Notes: generated from the letters alone by a model not told the origin. DNA of 64,000 nucleotides from Clusia tigrina (GCA_920105625.2 OV050033.1:53898780-53962779); one strand, 5' to 3'; counted from the stretch's first letter, positions 31,969 to 43,369 are shown. A program made the numbers and translations.

Positions 31969-32010
31969 GGAATTGTTTAGCCATCTTATTAAAGATGGCT
32001 AAACAATTCC
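31969..32010. repeat. 42-bp perfect hairpin (19-bp arms, ATTA loop)
   Basis: GGAATTGTTTAGCCATCTT, then ATTA, then AAGATGGCTAAACAATTCC. The right arm is normal RNase H coding sequence (Met-Ala-Lys-Gln-Phe) of the older LINE. The left arm is its exact inverted copy and does not belong to the ORF. Confidence 0.95.
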
Positions 32011-32650
32011 ATATCCATTTATGCTGGGTACGAGCTCATAGGGGTATACCAGGGATCTGCACGACTGATCAACTTGCGAAAGACGGAACTTATATGCTAA
32101 ATGTTAGTAGACATTTGGGTATACCTCTCGCAACTTGGAAACTTCTCATAAGAAAGACACTAATAAACTCTAACAATCAATGGTAGATCTATGCCACTAC
32201 CTGCGAAATTGCCAGGCAAACATGGCTGAGGCTAAATCTCCGTCTATACAAGAATATCATTAGACTCAATATACTACAAATTAGGACTATAATAGGAGCC
32301 CTTATGAGACATTGGGTTAACAATGCAAGAAGAATGGGAGTTTATACGCATGAATTCTGTCGCAGCTGCAGAAACGAGTTGGAACTGGAAACGGTCTATC
32401 TTTGTGCATGTCCTGCTTTTGCTAGAAATATGGAACGTTTCCAATGATCCCACTCCATAACAAGTATAGATAATCTATACCAATCAGGTGATAATAACCT
32501 CCAAAGCTTTATTAAAGGGTCAGGTTGGTTCAATTTGAAGGGGGAAACGTAGGCATGCCTCGCATCCGCGGCTCACAATGGGTCCAACTGGTGGTCTAAC
32601 TGGCATCACTGTTTTATTGGTAATGCGGCTGCCTAACCCAACTTAAATAT

Positions 32651-32889
32651 GTTCTGTTCCATATTGCCAAATGGATACTTTAATGATAATTCTCGATTTA
32701 GCAGTGAGCTTACTTCATGTGTGAATCTTATTTTCCATAATAATAACCCATGAAGAGAACATAAGTTATGACGAACTATGGACTATGGATTGGTTCACGA
32801 CAAGAGTGGAATTGGTGGTTTTCTTATAGAACTCAATGGTTTGTTACAGCCATCAATAACATTCAAAGGTGGATAATGTTTATTGTTAT
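32651..32889. other. No feature recognised
   Basis: Short AT-rich spacer between LINE fragments. Confidence 0.5.
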
Positions 32890-33115
32890 TTATATGCAGA
32901 CACTACCCAAACGGAGAAACACTTTCCTTGGTCAATACTTTCTGGTCTCTGTGGGAGACATTCCCATAAGCAAATATGCTATATCAACTGCTCCATAAAA
33001 AGCTCCAAATGGCTGGGCTTTTGAAAGGGAATGGAACTTGTCTCATGTGGTATCACAAAGAGTCAATCATGGCCTAATTGTGCCTTTTTGGTGACCACTC
33101 AACCTACCTACGTGT
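32890..33115 (+). pseudogene. LINE 3' end fragment
   Basis: Encodes R-R-N-T-F-L-G-Q-Y-F-L-V-S-V-G-D-I near 32920-32965, matching R-R-T-F-L-G-D-Y-F-L-D-S-L-G-D-I of the LINE at 30.7 kb. A 3' UTR with GTGGTATCACAAAGAGTCAA and a tail CTACCTACG follow, so it is a 5'-truncated relative in the opposite orientation. Confidence 0.75.
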
Positions 33116-34504
33116 CTACTTATATGTAGAAACGACAACTTAAATCTGTTTCGGAACATAATTCAGAACAAAACTATTTCATTTTCACTTACTTTACTTA
33201 CTTAACTGGATATTACAACTCATTATAGGATCACGGACTAGAAAATATCTTTACCGGAACTAATAATTTCTAAATATATAAAAATACAATGGAATCATAA
33301 GTTTTATTGATCACCCACTCAACGATGGATCTAATCAATCCGAAAAACTGTTTAAAAACCAGGATCGAATCAAAACCGTTTTTGCTTTCAGCACTTATAA
33401 TTTGTGTTCTGTTAGTTCTAGTAGAATTTATATAATGATTCCAAAGTCTCCATTGAAATATTGAAAACAAATTGCTTTTATATAAAAACAGTCCAAGACC
33501 TTTTCTGCAATATAGTTTATATCTTCAAAACCTAATCTAATTGTCTTTCAAATTATGGTTTAACAAATCATTGACTTCTGATATTTATATGTATTGATAT
33601 CTTATTGTACTGATATAGTTATTAGTAACCGGCAATGGATGAATATTGAATGTACTTTTAATTTGTAGTGATGGGTTCACTGACATCTCCAACTGGCTGA
33701 TGGCAAAATAAGTGCCATGATTTTTATGTCCAAGTTTCAAAACTCAGTTCGAATAAACAAGTCAGTTCAGACCACCCAGACTGAAATCGATGTTCTAGGA
33801 GTATGGGTAGGAAAATGGGATTACATGTTGATAGTTACACTAACATCTAATAAAGCCTAAACAGTCAGCTAGCTCTGAAGTCATTAAGTAACAGATTATT
33901 GTTGGATTATCTGGAAACTGGAAACACATTTATATATACACTAGATACCAAAAGTCTAGAAATGGAACACACTGGTTGTCATGAAAGTGATTCCGTAACA
34001 TGAAGGTAGAAAATAATTTAGTTTACCCTAAGGTCCTTCTCTGAAGTGTTTTTGCTTTATACAAATTAAAAATCAATGATTGTGAGAATGGTAGTCTACA
34101 AAAATTTGGGAGGGCATGGGTACTAACAACTACTTATAAGTTAAGGGGTAAGAGTACGAGTATTACTACTACTTACTAAAGAATTCGTTTCCACAGACTA
34201 AAGAAGCATTCCGACCGCATGGTCAGGAGGGGATTTGAACGGGAATAGCACGAGTATAAGACTATCATGCTTATCTCTTCAATATATATGCCGGAACAAC
34301 TTTTAAGTAAAGAATGAACATTTCAGCATAAGAAGTAGGGAATTTGTATCGAAACAAAATATCTTCATTGGACTAAACATTTATTCATTGGACTAAATAT
34401 TTATTCATTGGAATACATCGTGGAATAAAAATTAATTCTTCAAAATCCACAAGGATCACAGCGACTATTTGTCTCATGGTATTGATTTTCAGAGATCACC
34501 TTTA
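33116..34504. other. No gene recognised
   Basis: AT-rich intergenic DNA. A 23-bp unit (TTTATTCATTGGACTAAA type) occurs three times at 34355-34418. Confidence 0.5.
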
Positions 34505-34740
34505 GTAGGTACGTAGGTAGGTTGAGCGGCACATTCCTCCTCAAAAGTCCAGCCATTTGGAACTTTTGATGAATCCATTGATGGAGCCTATATTTTCATT
34601 TGAAATGTTCTCCAAGGAGTCCAAGAAGTAGTCGGCCAAGAAAGCATGTCTCATTTTGGACAGCATTTGGCCAATGCAGATCACGTGTTCGATGGACTCT
34701 TGCTCCTTCTCTACCATGAATCTCCTTTAGTAACCTGGGA
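34505..34740 (-). pseudogene. LINE 3' end fragment, minus strand
   Basis: Starts with a TAGG-type tail (GTAGGTACGTAGGTAGG) and continues with AGTCCAGCCATTTGGA and CCAAGGAGTCCAA.AAGTAGTCG, both found at the matching place of the LINE at 30.56-30.77 kb. It ends after the Cys-rich coding region. Confidence 0.7.
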
Positions 34741-36039
34741 AAATTTAATAAGTTAAATATTGATTATATGGAGAGAAACATACAATTTATGGAAGAAACA
34801 ATATAAAGATGAAGCAGATTGTTAGAAAGTGCAGATTTTTTCAGACAGAAATATTTTCAAATGAACTCATTTGAGTGATGGTACAGAAAGTACTCTACTC
34901 TTAAAGTACTCTACTCCATCTACAAATACACTGGTAGCATATAATATAATAAGAGGCGTCTGACTGCGTATCTAATCAATGAATCTTTACAAATACTGAA
35001 GACTGCCGGGATATATCTTTATTGAATTTTTTCATATTTTCATAAATTCATCTAATTTCAAATATTTCATTGTAAGCCAGAGTTCCTCTGCTCATCTCTT
35101 TTATCTTCCTCAGAAACAGTCTTACGGTAACTCCACAGAGCACTTGAATGCCACAATTCTCGTTGCGTTAAATAATAGTTCAAGAATTACCATAACTCCA
35201 GTTTTGCCAGCACTTGCGAGTAACTCTGCTCCGGACCAGAGATCTGCCATAAATTTACTTCATTTTCTAAATCCCAGCTTCTCCACTTTGCTGCTTGTGT
35301 GTGCTTGCCTCTGTAACCATTTCAAGGCTTCGCATTAAATGTCCTGGTCCAGAAAGCACACTCGCCGCATTTACCTATAAATACGCTTTGTGCTATCATA
35401 AAATTCTGGGTGGAACTGGGTCAAGCGCATAAATCTAAAGCTCTCGCTGCATTTTCTGCGCTTAAGCAGACAGGTGAACAGGAGCAGCTTCTGTTGTATG
35501 TGGATATGTGTGTGTGTGTGTGATGCACACACACATGCATTGCCTTCAGATTTATGCATACGCCATGCAGTATTTTTATTAAAAAGTGTGCTCCAAAGTA
35601 CAAAAAATTCCATTTATACGCCTCACTTGCTTTTATGCGATTTTAATTTGTTTGCAGAGAACTTGGCTCGGGATATGAAAACGGAAAAATCCAATTTTCT
35701 CGTCCAAATGTAGCAAACATGCGGGAATTTCTAACAAAATATGTTATGAGAATACATTTTAAATATTTGCAAAAGTCGCTTATGAATAAAATGCTTGTTT
35801 GAAAGCAGTTAAAAAATATGAACAACACATGGAAGGACGCTGGCGAATAGTGTGGCAGAAGAGGGGAAAATTGTTGCACACATAAGGTGGGTCTGTGAAC
35901 TGCAGAAAAATTCCACAGAAATTCAAGGATTTCTCCAAAGCAATTGTATATGAGTTACAAATAGTTTTGTGTAGTGCAATGTAATAAAAAGTAAGATATT
36001 AAGTATAGGGTGTTTTTTTTGTCCCTGCAAAATCATAAT
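34741..36039. other. No gene recognised; (GT)n near 35.51 kb
   Basis: Non-coding DNA. A short GT/CA repeat at 35505-35540 makes overlapping chance ORFs. About 35270-35640 is less AT-rich and could hold conserved non-coding sequence, but nothing in it identifies a gene. Confidence 0.45.
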
Positions 36040-36660
36040 TACCGAATGTGTAGCGAAACAAATCCAAAAGCCGTTGAAGAGAGTCCACCATAACCACAAA
36101 ACATCATTGCTGGTGACATCAAAAGCGCACCGAAGTAACTGATGAACTGGCAAACTGTGGATCTGCGGGTACCCCATTAAGACCAGAGCCATTTATCGGT
36201 ATAAGTTTAGAGGGGGCACTGATTCGCTCAAGAGCCACATGAATGATATTCACAAGGACCGATAAGGATCTGCAAAATAACGAAGTGAGTCCCAAAGAAT
36301 CCAAACGCGAGAGTTTCTGAATTCCGTCTAACATTACGAAAAAAATATCTTCGATCATTGGTTGGGCTAATCATGGGGCACAATCTATGGGGGCTTCTTA
36401 GGGCGACCATACGCATCATCGAGAATACGAACGGCGCCTCCTGTGTGGAGGAAGAGCACCACACCACACAGCACTTTCTCTGCATTTTCCCTTCATTTGC
36501 CAGAGAGAGGAGGCGCATATTAGGGACAGATGTAGTCGGTGTGGGCAATGTACATTCCTTCTCCCTAGACAAACTTCTGAGATTCATAAAAGAGTCACAG
36601 ATGTTGGAAAAAGTGTCGGTTGAATGGGTGTCCTAAGACTCACCTAGGCCTATTCAAGGG
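36040..36660 (+). pseudogene. LINE RNase H and Cys-rich tail fragment
   Basis: Decayed + strand sequence encodes D-E-L-A-N-C-G-S-A (RNase H last Asp motif) near 36138-36165. From 36421 it encodes N-T-N-G-A-S-C-V-E-E-E-H-H-T-T-Q-H-F-L-C, then R-R-R-I-L-G, the usual Cys/His tail of LINE ORF2. Stops and frameshifts are present. It seems to be a different LINE family from that at 30.7 kb. Confidence 0.7.
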
Positions 36661-36839
36661 CCATTGTGACTGGAAAAGTTCTAACATCCCTTTCACAATC
36701 GTCTATTTCCTCCCAATATTATAGTACAATGGGGCTCAATTCCTGAGTGCTTGGAGACCTCGTGCTTCGTCGGTTCTCTGGCCTACACCTCTTCTACTTC
36801 TCTGACATAAGGTCTGATATTTTGAAAACAGGGATTAGA

Positions 36840-37570
36840 GCTTACATTATGGTCGATTTGATCATTACAGGACCATGATAACTGCTTCACTCTTTTAATA
36901 TAAAGAAGAAGTTACGGGGGAGGGTGACTGCAACATGATCACTGCATTTACTTCTCCTGAAATAGCTGCCTTACAGTTGATGGTGATTAAAACAGAACTA
37001 TGATAACTTCTTCTAAAATGGAATCGTGGTTTATTTTTTGTGTTAATGGTAATCGTTACCCGAGTATTATATACGCATTTACTTCGAATGAAATTAAGAA
37101 GGAGGTGCCTTAAAGTCGATGAGGATCAATGCAGCACCGTGATAAATACATTAACTACTTCAAATATGAAATCGCAGCTCACATTATGGTTAATAGTCAT
37201 TGGTATCAGACGATGTTCAATCCATTTACTACCCCAAAAATAAGGGAAGCCGATGGTGATTGATATTGAAACAACGCCTAAATTTAAGAAATTGCTCCCC
37301 TACACTCACTTGAACGTTACTAGCCTTGATAAATGAGTTACTCTTCCGAATCTAAAGAAGGAGCTCACCTTACAATCAATGGTGGTCGTTACGCGAGTAA
37401 GACCAATGCATTTATTTATCCTAAAATGAAGAAGGTTCTACCCCACAGCCATGTCATCGTTACTGGATATGATAAATGATTTATTACTCCGAATCTTAAG
37501 AAGGAGCCCGCTTTAAGAGCGATGGTGATCACTACGAAAGTCTGATCAAAGCATTTAGTTCTTCTTGAAT
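36840..37570. repeat. Highly degenerate tandem array, ~70-75-bp unit or multiples
   Basis: Phrases such as AAGAAGGAGCTCACCTTA, ATGGTGATCGTTAC (and variants) and CATTTACTTC..AATG recur in the same order many times. Copies are very diverged, so unit length and copy number are estimates. Confidence 0.55.
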
Positions 37571-38795
37571 CCTTCTAGTGTAATGTTCATTAATCCCACA
37601 GTAATCCACTGCAGCAGTTGCATAGAAGCGTGAGTATTTTGTCTCCAGGTCCCGATTCTAATATTAAAATTTCTCCATCAATAATTTAAGTACTTTAATA
37701 ATTCCACCCTGCTTTCAAATCAATGAACAAGCAAAACTCAACAAAATCAGCCAGGATAAAGCCCAAGAAGGCTTCAGCTATATCTCTAGGGATCACTTAT
37801 CCAGCAATAGTATCACTGACCTATTTTGGACAAAGTATATTTCCTTCTTGGTTTTATTCATTTATTTCTTTATGAATGTTCAATCGCATCTTTAAAAACT
37901 TGTTCGTATTCTTCCAAGTAACCCTTCTTCCGAATATGGCAAATGTTTCTGGACAGTTACTTCGTTCGCCTTTTCATGCCACGTGAATGAGGTACGATGT
38001 AAGCAAATTTCGTAACGCTTCTCGTAATGTTTTTCCCTTACTTAAAGTAAAATCCTTAAATTGAAGTTTTATAACACATTTTTCTATTTTTTACTCTTTA
38101 GTTCGTGCGTCATCGATGTTGGTCGCGACATTGATACTGATGCCGCGTGTTTGTGACTAATATTGACAGAATCAGTTCACCGCAATAGCAAATATTTTTA
38201 TCACATATAGGGAAAGAGACAGACCACGGCCGGTTGAAGGACGATGGCGCCCTATTTTATGGTTTATGTTAGCTAGTAATTCACTACTTGGTTGTTTTTT
38301 GTGTACCATTGTTTCAAGTTTCATTCTTTTTTCTACAAATTTACTGGTTTGTTGATAAACGTGGTTCTAGTCCTTGCCCACCATCTCTCAGCGCCCTTTT
38401 TGTTGGATCAAGTCAACACACCTTGTGTTGGCACTGGATGTAATGTCACTTTCAGGTTGCCTTGCGTAAATATGTAAGATCCAGCGAATCCTGTTTTATT
38501 TAATCATGTAGATTATAGAGACCCCAGCAGAAAAAAGTTCTGACTACTTTACCCTAGATTTATAGGGTAGATTCTTGAGTTAAAGTGTAGCTCTGTGTGA
38601 ACACAGAATATCAATATGAACATTTAAGGTTCAGTATATAATACATATCTGGAAATTCGTCCCTGATTTGTTTTAAAGCATCAATCGAACTGAAATGTCG
38701 AGTAAGTATGAAATGCTGATGAAAATAACTTAGTTCATAACATTCTGTTCTGTATGAGATTTTTATCCTGTAGACGTATTTTGCTATGCAAAATT
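37571..38795. other. No gene recognised
   Basis: Non-coding sequence. About 38090-38250 has several CpG-containing words but no coding motif. Confidence 0.45.
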
Positions 38796-38882
38796 TATGG
38801 CTACTCTCATGAGTAGTCGGCCTCCATAATCTGGGGGTGAGCATACCAGTCTCGCAGTCGTGTGGTCGAGGGTTCAATGACG
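38796..38882 (+). repeat. tRNA-like (SINE-type) fragment
   Basis: GGGGGTGAGCATACCAGTCT, then CGCAGTCGTG and GTCGAGGGTTCAATGAC, resembles a tRNA-derived promoter, with the last part near the B box consensus. A related string, AGCATGCTTGTCTCACAGTC, is at about 56146. No clean cloverleaf was seen. Confidence 0.35.
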
Positions 38883-39034
38883 CCAATTACAAAGCCTCGA
38901 AATGGGTGTTTCTAATTCTTATTCACTTTCAGTCTAAGGTCTTGGTTGCTAGTATTCACTCTACCGCAATCCTTAACGACATAATGCATTTTACTATGAC
39001 GATAATACGTAAATAAATCACCACTTTCATGGGA

Positions 39035-39755
39035 TCTTAAATTCAGACTTCCTTCGAACTTTCGATGAAAGCATTATGGAATAGCCAGGATTGATTTTTG
39101 ACACGAAGAAGTTGTTACACTTGTAGTTGATACACTGATATGAAATTTTTGGTGTCAGGAGGGCAACATTCATATGAAAAATCAGTCTACTTACTTCCGA
39201 CCGAGTCGGTTCTGTGCAATGATTGTAGGCCATTCCGGATACACTGACAGGAAAGTTCTGATCTGAATAGGAGCAAATTTATTACCTGGAAGAATGTGGG
39301 TCTTTACTCAACGTCTGTACAAAATTTCAATCGAATCAAAGCAGACTTCTTTCGAACTTTGGAATATATTGTTATAGGATATTCAGGATCGATATCTACT
39401 GAGATTGAGCTTTTCAATAGACACACTGATAGGAAAATTCTGATCTGAATAAGAGTACATTTATTACCAGGAAAAATTGATATCTTTCTCATCTCTTTCA
39501 CTGAAGTTCGCCCGAGTCAGTTCAGACTTCTTTCAAACTTTCGAAGATATTTTTATGGGATATTTGTAATTGATATACGATGTGATGAAGTTTTCAATAG
39601 AACTAGAACACTAGAACGAAATTTCTGATCTGAATCGGAGAAAGTTTATTTCCTGAAAATGGAATTTTGGCCGAATCAATTCAGGCTTCTTTCGAACTTT
39701 CGAAGATATTTTTATGGAACATTCAAGATTGATATCTACTGAGAACAAAGTTGTT
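39035..39755. repeat. Degenerate tandem array, ~160-180-bp unit
   Basis: CTTCTTTCGAACTTTCGAAG or a variant recurs near 39050, 39350, 39530 and 39690. Each is followed by ATTTTTATGGGATATT- and ATTGATATCTACTGAGA-like blocks and then GAAAATTCTGATCTGAATAG. The array ends about 400 bp upstream of the Pdf promoter. Confidence 0.7.
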
Positions 39756-39923
39756 CTCTTATATTATTTATAGTCAGTTTAAGCATATATATAAAATTAT
39801 CCAGAAATAAATGTGTTGAATTAAAAGTGATAGTGCAATTTCAATACTTCAAAAATTTTCTGCTGGGTTGTTCCTCATATATTTAACATAGTCTATGCAA
39901 TATTTGAAGAGAAATAAAATAAG

Positions 39924-39933
39924 ATTACATAAA
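39924..39933 (+). promoter_or_regulatory. Possible VRI/PDP1 (D-box-like) site upstream of Pdf
   Basis: ATTACATAAA matches the PAR-bZIP/Vrille consensus RTTAYRTAAY at nine of ten positions. It lies about 234 bp upstream of the proposed Pdf start site. Such sites are common by chance in AT-rich DNA; only the position next to a clock-output gene makes it notable. Confidence 0.3.
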
Positions 39934-40124
39934 ATGCTGTCAGAAACAACGATAAAGCCAATGGTGCGAACCCGTGAACAGTAATTCTAACGTAAAACAA
40001 TCATGCATAATCAAATATTGGCTCTGGTTTCACTCTGTACACTGTAACTGATTGGTTTGGTCTGCTATTGACACTTGCAATGCGTACGCAAATTCCTGCT
40101 GTGCGAACCTGGCCGCAAAAACAG

Positions 40125-40161
40125 TATAAAAATCCTGGAATTTCTCTACTCAGCATCAGTC
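40125..40161 (+). promoter_or_regulatory. Pdf: Pdf core promoter: TATA box and initiator
   Basis: TATAAAAA at 40125-40132 is followed 33 bp later by TCAGTC (40156-40161), an exact match to the arthropod initiator TCAGTY with +1 at A40158. This would give a 109-nt 5' leader with no upstream ATG. Confidence 0.78.
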
Positions 40162-40260
40162 GTTGGAATCCATTCAGTGAAGAAGAACCTTCTGTGTGAA
40201 ATTCAGCAATCGCTTGAAACCATTCTCTGAAGAAGAACCTTCCGTGTGAAATTCATCAAA
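40161..40260 (+). repeat. 50-bp tandem duplication filling the Pdf 5' leader
   Basis: Copies 40161-40210 and 40211-40260 match at about 42 of 50 positions with no indels. The best conserved part is TGAAGAAGAACCTTC.GTGTG. The duplication starts at the transcription start and ends 7 bp before the Pdf ATG. Confidence 0.9.
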
Positions 40261-40266
40261 TCCATT

Positions 40267-41558
40267 ATGTCTAATAAAATGATGTATTTTGTGCTTCTTC
40301 TCACCATTGGAACAGTTCTCCAAGGAAGCATGGCTTCACCAACACCAGACGAGGAGCGCTATTTGGATAAGGTGGTAAGTGAATCTAAGGAAATAGAGGG
40401 AGAATAATAGATATGGTATAGGAGAGATAAATACCAAAATTTATTCTTAGAACATAATTCCTAACAGGATAAGCTAAGTAGGCAGTAGAGTGGCTCTAGA
40501 TAATGTGGTATAATTCAATATTGAATATAATTTCTAAAACTATGGCCATTCTATCATTAAGTGACTACAATTTGTTCGACATCTCGAAAAAGAAGAGCTT
40601 GTGACCATTTGTGTACTTAATCGTTCCAATATTTCTATCTCTATTCTATTGAATTGTGATAGAAAATGATATCGTTCATTGAATATATCCCAAATACATT
40701 GAATTTCATGCTGAAAATGGTCTAAAAGAATTTGCAAAGAGTGTGTTCTGGATATCTGTTTGTCTTTTTGGAGTACCCAAACAACTCCAGGAATATTATC
40801 TACAGGAATTCCTTACAATATTCTCTAGAAAGAGCAACTGAACGTGTTGCATTTGGGGAGGATTGTTCCACTCAAAAGAGGAATGAGTTTTTTCACGTTC
40901 CATCTCTATTCTTTTATGATCTCTTTAGGACGGATTATTCGATAAAGACATACTCCTCAACAGGAAATGTAGATTTAGCCATATCCCACTTGAACAAATT
41001 TGAGTTTTCTTACTTCTTTACAATACCTCAAGCTGGACTTATTTTTCTATAGATTTTCCATATCTTCAGTTGACCTCTCTGATTAGCGGAAAGTTCTGAG
41101 CGGTCTTTAAGCAACAACCGTCTACGACAACCAAGTCTTTGGTCTATATATTGTACCTGGAGTATTTTTCTTGAACTATTGATGTTCTGTTCTACAGATC
41201 TTCATATCTCATTTTCAAGTCATATCTAGTCATGTCTATAAACATATATATCATACAATATTTTGCTCCTCCAGTCGGTACGATGATTGTTGTTGATTTC
41301 AATGACTTCATTTCAATGAATTTATATTGGCACCTTAAGAGTCCTTTCAATAATTATATTTTAATAAATACTTTTTATTTCTAGATCAATCCTGAGATGC
41401 TCTCTTGGCTGACGGCTGTGAATTATCCTCAACGCTATGCCAATCCATGCAAGTACTACTATGGGAATCTTTTGTCTGGAGCCATGCCAAAACGCAACTC
41501 CGAACTCATCAACTCCTTATTGAGTCTGCCCAAAAACATGAATGAGGCTGGCAAGTAA
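40267..41558 (+). CDS. Pdf: Pigment-dispersing factor (PDF) neuropeptide precursor
   Basis: Two coding exons, 40267-40374 and 41385-41558, are joined by a 1010-bp phase-0 intron (donor GTAAGT, acceptor TTTATTTCTAG) to give a 93-residue prepropeptide. Residues 1-24 form a signal peptide (hydrophobic core Y-F-V-L-L-L-T-I). A PDF-associated peptide follows, with the P-D-E-E-R-Y motif at 27-32. A Lys-Arg cleavage site at 72-73 precedes the mature 18-residue peptide NSELINSLLSLPKNMNEA (74-91), then Gly92 as amide donor and Lys93. It equals the fly peptide except for Glu instead of Asp at position 17. PDF is secreted by clock neurons and acts on a class B GPCR to synchronise circadian rhythms. The ATG at 40267 is the first in the leader. 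The gene is isolated, with repeats on both sides. Identification is secure; the intron placement rests on consensus sites. Confidence 0.96.
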
Positions 41559-41584
41559 TCAACAACACTAAACTTAAAATTGAA

Positions 41585-41590
41585 AATAAA
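41585..41590 (+). terminator. Pdf: Pdf poly(A) signal AATAAA
   Basis: AATAAA lies 27 bp after the TAA stop codon, implying a very short 3' UTR. A second AATAAA near 41990 could serve a longer form. Confidence 0.7.
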
Positions 41591-41599
41591 ATCAAGACA

Positions 41600-42224
41600 T
41601 TAAAACATATTTAATTATAATGTAAGTATATACGTACATCGCAGTAAAAGTTACATTGGAAACAATTCTCCGAAATGTTATTATGTTCAATATGTTGAAG
41701 GCCCCCTTAACTGGTAAATCTTTGTTCAATCTTTCTCAAAAAGACGAAATATTAGAATAAATGTATAAACTAAGAGATGCTCTGTACGAGACATTTTGCT
41801 GCTCCCACTGAATTGACTAGTACTAGTGTATTATTCGTTGTACCACTGTTATCTCTGTAGTTCGTTCATTGTTCGTATTGTGAGTTAATTGTCACTTATA
41901 TTGTTGTTCATTGTCATGTCATATCTATGAACTGTATTTATCTTATTAACTTGCACCAATATTGTAATTAAATTGTTAAATGTCACAATAAAGGAAATAA
42001 TTCCATAGTCGCCAGTTTTCTCATTTCATTCCAATGCTGTGGGTTAGTATCACAAAACTGTAATATAAGATGGTCAACTGATTAAGATACTCTTGTTAAT
42101 TTGGAGAATTAAGGAATGCTAAAGAGAACGTCCAAGTAAAGATTAATTCTTAACCGCTACTCTTATCATCACTGGAGATGATGGTGATAAAAGTTATAAG
42201 AAAATATTGTTTATAAAAATCATA
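41600..42224. other. Downstream of Pdf; no further gene
   Basis: AT-rich DNA with no coding motifs. Confidence 0.5.
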
Positions 42225-42720
42225 TACAGTTATAGAATAATCATAATCAAATCTCTAATGGTGTTCTCGCCTAAATATATAAAAAAAAAAATTCAGTGCA
42301 ATTCTCACTTTTAACATTAGAATTATGGAATAATCAAGAAAAATCTCTAATGGTGCTTTCCTATGTATGTATATAAAATAAATTCTATATTAGAACGAAT
42401 CCTTCTTTATAGTAGAAGCTTTATATAATAATCATAAAAAACCCCTTTGGGAGATTTTTCCTAAATAGATTTAAAAATAATGTAGCTATATACTCGTATA
42501 TAAATCCAATTATCCCATTTAGTGGAAGAATTGCAGAATAATCGAACAAAAATCACCAATGAAGGGCGAACCTATATCCTGTACAATATATGCCTATATC
42601 CTTTTTAGCTGAAAAACTATATAAAAATCATCACACATAAAAATTAATTATACATCAAAATTCAATTCTCCCTTTTAGTAGAATCGCTGATTTGTAGATC
42701 CTAAAATTTCACCATTGATT
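42225..42720. repeat. Degenerate tandem array, ~95-110-bp unit
   Basis: GAATAATCATAA, AATCTCTAATGGTG, CCTAAATATATAAA and AATTCTC.CTTTTA recur in that order. AATAATC occurs near 42235, 42332, 42427 and 42536. Copies are strongly diverged. Confidence 0.6.
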
Positions 42721-42779
42721 TGAGAATAACGCATCCGAGGCTGATGGGTCGATACGATTTTGGCAACTATTCCGGCTTC

Positions 42780-43265
42780 TTGCCCGCCTTTGAAATGGAA
42801 ATCAATCTCACCTCAGAACTGTTTGGTATGTGACCTAGATTTGCGAACCCTGGAGAACTCAAGTGCTAGCACATCCATCCCTTGCTGTAAGATATAAGAA
42901 TGCATGCCATCTGGTCTTGAAGATTTGTATGGGGTAAAAAAGGAAGGAGCCCTTCGTACCTTTCCCGGAAGGTAAATTTTCCTGGCGAGGTTGATGACTC
43001 TGCCATTGGCCATATGTTAGGTGCCTGGAACTGCTGGGATAGTATCACTGAATATGCACCCAGGGAAGTCAGTTTCCAGTAAAAGTTTGCTGGTATCTTC
43101 CGGGGTGTCAGTGTCCGTCCATTTTTGCTCATTGTCCATTCAAGTATTCGAGTCAATAGAGATTTTAAAGACTGCCCGCTGTCAGGAAGATTATTGATTT
43201 TCTCGTAGTGCTCCCTCCACTTGGTCCTTTTTGACATTCTCAGCTCTTTGCTCAGAGCCATCATA
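42780..43265 (-). pseudogene. LINE reverse-transcriptase N-terminal fragment
   Basis: Two overlapping minus-strand frames give W-R-E-H-Y-E-K-I-N-N-L-P and, further on, F-T-P-Y-K-S-S-R-P-D-G-M-H and L-Q-Q-G-M-D-V-L. This is the stretch just before and at the start of the RT domain in fly LINEs (usually P-Y-K-S-P-G-P-D-G-I). A frameshift near 42.95 kb and loss of the catalytic core mark it as dead. Confidence 0.72.
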
Positions 43266-43369
43266 AAAATTCTGCAATGGCATATTAAAGAAGATATAGT
43301 TGTGAAGGGAAAAGTTACACCTTTTCAATTATCTTCGCTATGAATAGCAGAAGTCTGTCCAGGGCTACT

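Larger units (their letters stand above)
29790..32650 (+). mobile_element. Old LINE (RNase H type), split by a second LINE
   Basis: On the + strand, decayed RT C-terminal sequence (V-V-R-P-I-L-L-Y, then W-W-T-A-M near 29895-29945) leads into RNase H (I-Y-T-D-R-S-K near 30306, I-S-S-D-S, then H-L-C-W-V-R-A-H-R-G-I-P-G near 32018). A Cys-rich C-terminal region follows (F-C-R-S-C near 32356), then a 3' end near 32640 with CCTAACCCAAC. Several stops and frameshifts interrupt it. The 1.39-kb - strand LINE at 30560-31949 sits inside the RNase H region, and RNase H homology resumes right after it, so this copy is the older one. The 5' half of the element is absent. Confidence 0.8.

Noticed and set aside
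35500..35545. GT/CA tract as a possible promoter element
   Set aside because: A simple microsatellite; no gene follows on either strand.
40540..41052. ORFs inside the Pdf intron on both strands
   Set aside because: No motifs; the intron is explained by good splice sites and continuous PDF precursor homology.
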